Positions 55,376 to 64,000 of a stretch of 64,000 nucleotides of DNA are shown here, in pieces. The notes beneath the pieces are model-generated. The model had not been told where the DNA came from and ran no database searches. It saw only the letters and a program-made list of their open reading frames with translations. This stretch comes from Ignavibacteriales bacterium (GTDB lineage Bacteria > Bacteroidota > Ignavibacteria > Ignavibacteriales > Ignavibacteriaceae). The stretch is from the NCBI GenBank assembly GCA_015709675.1, contig CP054182.1, forward strand, positions 2,769,448 through 2,833,447, written 5' to 3'. Made by a program: the position numbers and the translations under genes. The stretch's first letter is position 1. Each line of letters starts with the position of its first letter.

Positions 55376-55987
55376 CTAATATATTACGGTTACTCTGCCG
55401 TTACTGATTTTAATTCTATCCTCAGCAAATGCATGAACTATTTTTGGCAGTAAAATATGTTCAGTATTTAAAACTAATTTTGCAATTTCTTCAGGAGACT
55501 TTGCAGCTGATATATCACAGGTTTCCTGTGCAATAATTTTTCCTTCATCATACTGATCATTTACAAAATGAACAGTTGCCCCTGATTTCTTCATACCGGA
55601 AAGAAACACAGCATCATGCACTTTTGAACCGTAGAAGCCCTTTCCCCCAAAAAGAGGAAGAAGTGCCGGATGAATATTAATAACCCGCCCAGGATACTGC
55701 TGAAGAAGAAAATCCGGAAAAAGTTTCAGATAGCCGGCAAGTACAATCAGACCAATATTGAGTTCAGAAAACAGATTAAGAACCTGTTCCAGAAATACAG
55801 AATCAGTCCGGTATCGTATGAATGAATTAACTACAGGGATATTTTTCCGGGCTGCGAACTCAAGTGCTCCACACACTTCTTTATCACTTACGACACATCC
55901 TATCGAATAGGAGCCATAAATGAAACTTTTCTCGTATAAAGAAACAAGGCTGCTTCCCTTTCCAGAGGCAAAAACTGCAACTTTCAA
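55376..55987 (-). CDS. purN: phosphoribosylglycinamide formyltransferase
   Basis: 203-aa folate-dependent GAR transformylase. Catalytic residues are Asn104 and His106 in INIHPALLP and Asp147 in NDQYDEGKII, with His140 nearby. N-terminal AVFASGKGSSL binds the ribose phosphate. It precedes purH, keeping two purine steps together. Confidence 0.94.
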   Translation of the reverse strand: MKVAVFASGKGSSLVSLYEKSFIYGSYSIGCVVSDKEVCGALEFAARKNIPVVNSFIRYRTDSVFLEQVLNLFSELNIGLIVLAGYLKLFPDFLLQQYPGRVINIHPALLPLFGGKGFYGSKVHDAVFLSGMKKSGATVHFVNDQYDEGKIIAQETCDISAAKSPEEIAKLVLNTEHILLPKIVHAFAEDRIKISNGRVTVIY

Positions 55988-56055
55988 GAAAAGTAACTTT
56001 TCATTGCAAAATTAGCGATTTTATGCGTTTTTTTCAATAAAAATCACCAAAATCC

Positions 56056-57557
56056 CTATATTTCCACACTATTGTTTAACCGGTATTCCAGGGAAAAGAA
56101 GAGACCCTCCAGGCGTGAGGGAAAGTCAAAATTGCTGTAATTCTCCACCCTGTTTTTATACTCGGCGAAAGACTCCTGGTCCCTCTCCCTGACAGCGATT
56201 TCCGAGAGCAGATAAAGACTATAGGGATACAGCCAGACCTCGCTAAGATTCTTTTTACTCAGGATACTCTCTGCCAGTTCTTTCACCTTTCTTAGTTCAT
56301 TAGAACTCAGGTAGAGCAATGCTAATTGGTACTCCGCCTCGGCTATCATTTCAGGTTCGGTCCCTTCGTTAATCACCTTATTGAAAACCGATTCAGCTGA
56401 GTCTGTCTTTCCTCTCATGACAAGTGATTCTCCATAAAGGAGCAAAGCTTCATCATAATAAACGATTCGGCTGGTCAGTTGTTTCCCTTTCCGTTCAGCA
56501 TAACGATCCTCATCAATAGATCTGCTTCCGCTGCCGGTTAAGGCATAAATCTCTTCAGCTTTCCTTCGGTTGCCCGAAAGATCATATGAATACCCCAGAC
56601 GAAGAGCAGCAATCCCCTTATAATCATTTTCTTTTGAAATAGCTAAGAAATCGGTATAAAACCTGATTGCTTTGCTATAATTACCCGAGTAAAAGTGAAC
56701 ATCCCCCATCAGAAAGTGGGTAAACGCCAGCAATTTTGGCAGGGGGTTGTTTTTAACTCGCTGAATCTTTTGGAGCTGTTTTTCCGCAACATCAAGATCC
56801 CTTAGTTTTATGCTGTTCACGGCAAGGAAATAGCTAAACAGAAGATTTCCGGGATATTTTGCTGATAGTCTGGCTAATACCTTCTCGGATTTACGATAAT
56901 CATGAAGAAGTTCTGACAAAATGAAGGCATAGTAGAATTTTGATTCAACCTCATTTTTTTCAGCTTTTTCTGCTGCTAAGGTTAAATATTCAAGCCCCAG
57001 TTTAAGGTCGGCCTTAAATCCGATGACTTCAAGAGCCCACTTAAAGGAGGAAGGTACCTGAGAAAGAAATATTTTAAATAATCCCAATCCCAAATATGCA
57101 TCGTAAACATCAGGGTCGGAATTCTTTAACTTCTCTAGAAAACTGTTGGCTTTTTGGGCTGCCCAAATGCATTCCAGGTAATTTTCTTTTCTGGCAAATG
57201 CAATAGTTCTGAGGGTATAAGTATTTCCTGCCAGAAGAAGAAGATCATTATCAGGATCATTCTTCTTCATCATTACATTGATTTTATCAATAGCCAGATC
57301 TGAATACTTTAGGAACTGGTCAAAATCCGCATTATCGGGCACACTCATCAGTTTCCAGAAGAAAAGAGACGACTTGTGGTAATATGCAAGCGGATTATCC
57401 GGGCTGGCTTTTATCAGCTGATCATATACTCTGGCAGCTTCATTAAGCTTAAAATTGTAAGAAAGCTCAATTCCTTCATTCAGCTGATTATTATAATTAT
57501 TCGCGTTTACGGAATTTAAAAAGAAAAGAATGGAAATTATGAACAGTATTTTTTTCA

Positions 57558-57558
<1 letters not shown>
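56056..57558 (-). CDS. exported tetratricopeptide-repeat protein
   Basis: 500 aa with a signal peptide (about 1-19, ending SVNAN). Helical TPR-like repeats cover the rest, e.g. FKLNEAARVYDQLIKASPDNPLAYYH (from Phe36, cited in part), GNYSKAIRFYTDFLAISKEN, MRGKTDSAESVFNKVINEGT. It is likely a periplasmic or outer-membrane-associated scaffold; the binding partner is unknown. Its ATG shares one base with the pyrG stop, so it is coupled to pyrG without an obvious functional link. Confidence 0.8.
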
Positions 57559-59195
<1,637 letters not shown>

Positions 59196-59271
59196 TTATA
59201 ATTAAATAAACAAGAAAATTAAACTTAAAGCAGAAATTCTTCAATAAAACTTTGGAGAAATCGCGATATTT

Positions 59272-59304
59272 TTAAAATAAAAAAGGGAGCCGAAGCTCCC
59301 TTTT
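59272..59304 (-). terminator. intrinsic terminator with UUCG tetraloop
   Basis: Read on the minus strand, AAAAGGGAGC-TTCG-GCTCCCTTTT is a perfect 10-bp stem closed by the extra-stable C(UUCG)G loop, followed by a T-rich run. It lies 7 bp after the stop of the 1259-aa surface protein gene. Confidence 0.9.
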
Positions 59305-59311
59305 AAGGAAA

Positions 59312-62300
59312 TTACTTAAGTAGAATAAGTTTCTTAGTTGAAATAAACTCACCTGCTTCAAGTTTGTAGAAATAAACACCTGAGGAAAGTCCTAAAGCGT
59401 TGAATTCCACCTCGTGGTTGCCTGATTTTCTTACTTCATTAACTAGAACTCTTACTTTTTCACCCAGTGCATTAAATACTGATAATTCAACGCGGCTTTC
59501 AACCGGCAGGCTGAATTTTATCAGTGTTGAAGGGTTAAAAGGATTCGGATAGTTCTGTTCCAGCGCAAACTGAACCGGATTCAGGATTTCTACTTCCACC
59601 ACATCACTGTAGGTGTGAGTACCATCAAAATCAATCTGTTTGAGCCTGTATGAGTAATTACCTTCTTCAAGACCTCTGTCTGTGAAGACATAGGAATTTT
59701 GCAGAAGTGAGGTTCCGTTACCCTGAACGAATCCAACCTGCTCAAATGAGCCCTTAGAAGATTTTCTTTCGATTTCAAATCCAAGGTTATTCTTTTCAGA
59801 AGCTGTAATCCAGCTGAGAGTTACCTGATCATTTGTCGTGCTTGCGGTAAATGATGTTAACTCAACGGGAATGATACCGGAAGCAACAAAATTGAATACG
59901 TTCTCAACAAGAGCGGTTCTCTGCTGAAGGTTATTCATTCTTCCGATTGCAAACGCAAGGAATACATTTCTGATGTTGTAAGGATTATTGTTTGGTGAAT
60001 AAGCAATAATACTTGCAGAATCGGGCATTGCACTCCAGGTACCGAGTTTAAAGACACCTGTTTTATTCGGGATGATTCTCATTGCATCTCTTGTTCCCCA
60101 TGAGGAGGATGAAGGATTGGTGAATGAGAGAGTATCCAGAATCGGATTCGGGAAATTGAAAATTGGATGCAGCGGATCCTTCTTGAAAAGAGTAGAAGTT
60201 GTTACGTCACTGACCCATGCGCTATCATTGAGCACATTTCTTCTGAAATACGGATCTTTATCTGTCGTAGTTCCGGAAATACGGTAAACATAACCCACTT
60301 CACCGCCTTCAACGATAACTTTACCGCCTCCGAGGGTGTAGTTCACAATTTCCGTTCTCTTTGCAAGGTCGTCGAACATTGCTGAGGTACGTGTACCAGC
60401 TGTAAGACAAACAATGTCATAGTTATTGAGCGTTGCTGCATTCAGTCCGGCCCACTCAACAGTGTCTACCACATAACCAGCATTAACCAGTGTCTGGGCG
60501 ATGAATGATGACGATGCACCAAGAGGAGTCTCCAGATCACCAGGTCCGCCTTTGACTGATGAAACTCTGGCAGCCAGGGTATTGTCATCGTTCACAACAA
60601 GAACAACTCCAAGCGTGTTAATAACAGTGAATTTGAAATATCCGGTTGAAGGATAATAAGAAACGTTTTTATTAGTTGAATTATCAACCGCTTTTATCCT
60701 GTACCAGATTGAATCGCCGACCTGTACAACGGTGGTATCAATATCAAATACACCCGTAAAGCCTGCACCCTGTGGGCTGAGAGAAAACATTCCGGTGTTG
60801 GCAGGAAGATTACGATAGTATTCAACTGATGCTGCGCTGATACCAAGTGTATCATAGATACCAGCATCCACTCTTGCCGGCCAGCGGAGTCTTGGCTGAT
60901 CACGGAGCGGCAGATGTGTAACAACCGGTGCTGTCTGATCTGCTACAAATGCAAAAGTAAACCAGGTATTTGCTCCTGGAGCATAACCATAATTGCCAAG
61001 TGAGGAAGCATCCTTAGCTTGTATTCTGTAATATACAGTATCGCCTACGGCATACTGAGAGGAATCAGAATTAAACACTCCGCTATAGCTGTTATCGGTT
61101 CCGGCTGCTAACATAAATTCAGAGACTGAACCGCTAAAGCCCTTTTTATGGAGTACTTTTACAGTATCAACACCGATATTATCAGTAACTACTGCATTCA
61201 CCTGCTTTGGCCAGGTCTCTCTGAACTGATTCGGGAGTGCAGTGTGAGTAATCACGGGTGCAATTGAGTCAATGTTCGCAGTGAACGAGAAGTAATTTCC
61301 CGGTGCTCCTGCAGGAAGTAACGTTGATCCGCCCTGCTGATCAGCAGTTGCAATGTAGTAATTATACACAGCAGGAGATCCGTTTCCGGGGATATTAGCT
61401 GAGTACTGATCTGTACCAACCATGGTAAGTTTTACTGAATCAGTAATTGCACCATTGGCACCTCTGCCCCAATGAACATAGAGTTTATTAGTATCAAGAG
61501 GGACTGAAGAAGAAATTCCGACATTTACAGTATAAGGGCCGGTGAGGTTTTCGGTATTGGTGAGTGCATCATGAGTAACCGATGGTCCGAATGTAACTGT
61601 TGACATCCAGATCTGATAATTACCTGTTCTGTCATCAGCCCAGGTAGGATACACGGTATTTCTGTTTGCAGCAATGCCGATATAATCACCCTGGTAACCG
61701 CTTGCTAAGCCAGAGATTGTTTTTGGTTTGAAAGCCCTGTCAGTTACTTTGATGTTATCAAAGGTTGTTCCGCCGTCAGTACTGCGTGCAATATAAACAT
61801 GGGCGCTGTCATTTGTAACATCACGGCTGTCATAAAATACTACATAGACATTACCTGTTGACTGATCAACGGTCATCCAGGGATAATACTGATCTTTGCC
61901 ATTATTCAGAGGATCGTTATTTACTCTTACAAGCGGAGCCCAGGTCTCACCGCCATCAGATGATTTTGTAAGAACGATATCCGGATCACTGCCGGCTGGT
62001 GCGACTGTTTTCTGCGGCCACACTGCATAAATTGTTCCGTTACGCGATCCACCCGTGCGGTCAACTCCCATTACAGGAAAAGAAGAAACACGGATATTGC
62101 CTTTATTGGCAAGATTACCTCTGATACCAAAATTGGCAGCAGAGTAAATTCTTTTTGGCTGCGCCCATGTAGCACCGCCATCTGTGGATTTATTAAAACC
62201 AATAGCATCTTCCCCGTAGACACCAGCAGCCCAGTTATCGTAGACTGCCCAGAGTGCATACACTTCACCATTGGGTCCGGTTGAAAGATTAATGCCCTGA

Positions 62301-63091
62301 TCATGAGAACCGGCATTAATCGGACCACTAACATTGGATGAATTACTCCAGGTCTGGCCATTATTGGATGAGTAACGAACCTCAATATCATTATTATTAG
62401 GGCTGGTTGAAACAAAAGCTGTCCAGGCAGCATAAACACGATTTTCGTAAGGACTGCCGGCTTTTTTATCAACAACTAAGTGGTTTTTGTCAAGGAGATC
62501 AGATGCGCCAGGAGGTCTTGGACCGACAACATATCTGCTCCATGAATTGCCGTTGTTAGAGGTAACAGCCACACCCTGACCGCCGTCATTTGTTCCGGCG
62601 TCAATAAATCCTGTGTAAATTAATCCGTTTGTACCAATACTTACGGCCGGATCACCTGAGGTGGCGCCATATGGGGGCTGATCAAATCCAGTCCAGCTTG
62701 TACCGCCGTTTGAAGTAAAATAGCCGCCGGTACCGTAAAGCGTGGTTACGGGCCAGTTGGTAGTATTAGGGGATACAAAAACGATATTTTCGTTTGTAGG
62801 ATGAACATCCACACTCACTTCAGATTGTGTGGTGTTGCTCATAGGGAAAGGTCTGTAATTCGCTGAAACGGTTCCGGCTGATTTACCAAAATCATAAAAC
62901 CGGGGACCGTAGAAGGTCGGGATGTAAATGTAATTTGCATCTCCTGGTACAGTCTGTGGAATATCGGATTTCGATATTTTAGACCATTTTTTATCCAATT
63001 CTCCTTCTCTCACAGGGGAATTACTCTGAGCGATGAGAGAGGCTGAAAACAGGAATAAATACGCGATTACAAAAAGTCGCATTTTTTTCAT
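59312..63091 (-). CDS. large T9SS-secreted Asp-box (sialidase-like propeller) protein
   Basis: 1259 aa with a signal peptide (1-21). Six Asp-box-like motifs (S-x-D/N-x-G-x-T-W/F) stand at about 127, 178, 242, 302, 377 and 437, indicating a six-bladed sialidase/BNR-type propeller (about 85-500). Three tandem Ig-like units follow (about 505-603, 611-715, 719-823; each starts with T-H-x-x-L), then a Rossmann-like domain (about 827-1070), an FN3 domain (1075-1170) and the sorting domain opening NYPNPFNP (1180-1187) and ending KKLILLK. Whether it is an enzyme is unclear; I could not place the catalytic arginine triad of sialidases. It stands alone with its own terminator. Confidence 0.85.
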   Translation of the reverse strand: MKKMRLFVIAYLFLFSASLIAQSNSPVREGELDKKWSKISKSDIPQTVPGDANYIYIPTFYGPRFYDFGKSAGTVSANYRPFPMSNTTQSEVSVDVHPTNENIVFVSPNTTNWPVTTLYGTGGYFTSNGGTSWTGFDQPPYGATSGDPAVSIGTNGLIYTGFIDAGTNDGGQGVAVTSNNGNSWSRYVVGPRPPGASDLLDKNHLVVDKKAGSPYENRVYAAWTAFVSTSPNNNDIEVRYSSNNGQTWSNSSNVSGPINAGSHDQGINLSTGPNGEVYALWAVYDNWAAGVYGEDAIGFNKSTDGGATWAQPKRIYSAANFGIRGNLANKGNIRVSSFPVMGVDRTGGSRNGTIYAVWPQKTVAPAGSDPDIVLTKSSDGGETWAPLVRVNNDPLNNGKDQYYPWMTVDQSTGNVYVVFYDSRDVTNDSAHVYIARSTDGGTTFDNIKVTDRAFKPKTISGLASGYQGDYIGIAANRNTVYPTWADDRTGNYQIWMSTVTFGPSVTHDALTNTENLTGPYTVNVGISSSVPLDTNKLYVHWGRGANGAITDSVKLTMVGTDQYSANIPGNGSPAVYNYYIATADQQGGSTLLPAGAPGNYFSFTANIDSIAPVITHTALPNQFRETWPKQVNAVVTDNIGVDTVKVLHKKGFSGSVSEFMLAAGTDNSYSGVFNSDSSQYAVGDTVYYRIQAKDASSLGNYGYAPGANTWFTFAFVADQTAPVVTHLPLRDQPRLRWPARVDAGIYDTLGISAASVEYYRNLPANTGMFSLSPQGAGFTGVFDIDTTVVQVGDSIWYRIKAVDNSTNKNVSYYPSTGYFKFTVINTLGVVLVVNDDNTLAARVSSVKGGPGDLETPLGASSSFIAQTLVNAGYVVDTVEWAGLNAATLNNYDIVCLTAGTRTSAMFDDLAKRTEIVNYTLGGGKVIVEGGEVGYVYRISGTTTDKDPYFRRNVLNDSAWVSDVTTSTLFKKDPLHPIFNFPNPILDTLSFTNPSSSSWGTRDAMRIIPNKTGVFKLGTWSAMPDSASIIAYSPNNNPYNIRNVFLAFAIGRMNNLQQRTALVENVFNFVASGIIPVELTSFTASTTNDQVTLSWITASEKNNLGFEIERKSSKGSFEQVGFVQGNGTSLLQNSYVFTDRGLEEGNYSYRLKQIDFDGTHTYSDVVEVEILNPVQFALEQNYPNPFNPSTLIKFSLPVESRVELSVFNALGEKVRVLVNEVRKSGNHEVEFNALGLSSGVYFYKLEAGEFISTKKLILLK

Positions 63092-63324
63092 TAGTTTTCC
63101 TAACTTATGTTGATGATGATTTTGATTTCGGATTCAATGACGCAGTGTCTTTTCGAAGTACGAGTGAGCGAGATTTCTTTTTTCCTGAAATTTAGGAGCT
63201 AATATTTCAATATCCTTAATAATAAACAAATGATTTTTTCACTCTCTTTACTTCGTGTGATGTCAGCATCTTTCGGTAAAGTTGCCGGCTCTCGCGTGTT
63301 ACCATCCGGCTCCGGTTATTCATT
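63092..63324. other. divergent intergenic region
   Basis: 233 bp between the divergent 1259-aa protein gene and the glycosyltransferase gene. It must hold promoters for both, but I see no convincing -35/-10 pair, no long hairpin and no small gene. Confidence 0.4.
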
Positions 63325-64000
63325 ATGAATTCATTTTTGGATTGGTTTATTCTCTATGTATTTGCGGGCTGTATTTTATTCAATCTGGGACTGATTCTTA
63401 TTCTCTGGAGAGTATTCCGGTCTGCAAAAAAGAGTGCTCCAACGCAATCCGGAATCTGTACCGGACTCAGTGTAATAATTGCCGCCAAAAATGAGGCCGG
63501 AAGGCTCCCCTTCCTGCTGTCAGCATTGGAAAACCAAAAACCCGTTTCAGTACCATTTGAAGTAATTATCGTTAACGATGCTTCAGAGGATTCTACTCCC
63601 GTTCTGCTTCATAAGGCATCACTTAAATATCCCTGGCTCAAAGTAATTGACCTTCCGCAGAGTTCAGGAAAAAGAAGGGCATTAACCCGGGGTGTCGAAG
63701 AAAGTCAATATAACTCAATAGCGATTACTGATGCGGACTGCCTTCCCCAAGATGGCTGGTTCCGGGCACTGGTGAATAACTTCAATCAGGATTATGATGT
63801 GATTTTCGGAGTGGCCTATTCTGAAATTAACGATAACTATGTCTCGAGAATAGGCTCCTATGAGAATTTCAGGGGAACTCTCCTCCTGCTTGCGGCAGCA
63901 TATCTGAAAATCCCCTATTCGGCACGGGCAGCAAATTTTGGATTTAAGAAGGCATCCTTTCATGCTCTGGGCGGCTATCATTCAACAAATGATTCCATCA
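63325..64000 (+). CDS. family 2 glycosyltransferase, N-terminal part (runs off right edge)
   Basis: The first 225 codons are present from the ATG at 63325. An N-terminal membrane helix (about 7-29) is followed by a GT-A domain: LSVIIAAKNEAGRL (nucleotide-binding strand), VIIVNDASEDSTP, SSGKRRALTRGVEES, and the metal-binding DAD in AITDADCLPQDGW. The start resembles membrane-bound processive or hopanoid/carotenoid-type GT2 enzymes. The acceptor is unknown and the C-terminus, where further membrane helices are expected, is missing. Confidence 0.85.
   Translation, partial: MNSFLDWFILYVFAGCILFNLGLILILWRVFRSAKKSAPTQSGICTGLSVIIAAKNEAGRLPFLLSALENQKPVSVPFEVIIVNDASEDSTPVLLHKASLKYPWLKVIDLPQSSGKRRALTRGVEESQYNSIAITDADCLPQDGWFRALVNNFNQDYDVIFGVAYSEINDNYVSRIGSYENFRGTLLLLAAAYLKIPYSARAANFGFKKASFHALGGYHSTNDSI

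Overview
The window looks like chromosomal core sequence from a free-living bacterium of the Bacteroidota/Chlorobiota side of the FCB group, most likely an Ignavibacteria-type organism. The evidence is four proteins with C-terminal type IX secretion (T9SS) sorting domains (three with NYPNPFNP, one with a YPNPY variant), a PorV-like outer-membrane protein, a SusC-style TonB receptor with a carboxypeptidase-regulatory-like N-domain, an 11-gene complex I cluster without nuoE/F/G, and a fused E1 alpha-beta 2-oxoacid dehydrogenase. This placement is an inference from families, not from a marker phylogeny. I saw no phage, insertion sequence, CRISPR array or rRNA; there is one tRNA gene (Phe, GAA). 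Coding density is very high and no gap without a gene exceeds about 235 bp.

Layout. 1-209: start of alanine racemase (minus, runs off the left edge). 398-10630: nuoABCDHIJKLMN (plus), preceded by a strong sigma-54-type promoter match and closed by an intrinsic terminator. 10834-12244: a small unknown gene, an ErpA/IscA-type Fe-S protein and a superoxide dismutase with a Tat-like leader; the SOD gene meets atpC head-on at a two-way terminator. 12296-14117: atpD-atpC (minus), separated from the rest of the ATP synthase genes.

14215-34088 (all minus) is an almost gapless run. It begins with lpdA-lipB-E1-E2-lipA, which encodes a 2-oxoacid dehydrogenase complex together with the enzymes that make and attach its lipoyl cofactor. 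It continues, with overlapping or abutting frames, into seven surface and secretion genes: a YPNPY-type T9SS protein, an OB-fold-repeat T9SS protein, a lipoprotein, a TonB receptor, a PorV-like protein, an NHL-repeat lipoprotein and a double-HKD phospholipase D-family T9SS protein. This surface block is the most promising candidate for an undescribed system; the domain make-up resembles that of extracellular nucleases, so a nucleic-acid or phosphodiester scavenging role is my leading hypothesis.

34213-37159: acetoacetyl-CoA synthetase and a flavin-reductase-like protein (minus). 37206-37616: a NUDIX hydrolase (plus) overlapping recX tail to tail. 37569-42942: purC-DUF971-pgsA-cinA-thpR-recA-recX (minus operon). 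43056-43128: tRNA-Phe. 43178-43465: clpS. 43590-45913: etfB-etfA and a DUF151/UVR protein (plus). 45914-59183: a long minus operon, pyrG-TPR-purN-purH-mreB-mreC-mreD-mrdA-rodA-pyrF-unknown-DUF2851, which mixes nucleotide synthesis with the rod-shape machinery. 59312-63091: a 1259-residue T9SS protein with Asp-box repeats. 63325-64000: start of a family 2 glycosyltransferase (plus, runs off the right edge).

Regulation visible in the sequence: a TATATTTG-like -10 element recurs upstream of tRNA-Phe, lpdA and etfB, with looser versions before atpD, the Fe-S/SOD operon, alr and purC. This suggests a common housekeeping promoter type related to the Bacteroidetes TAnnTTTG element.
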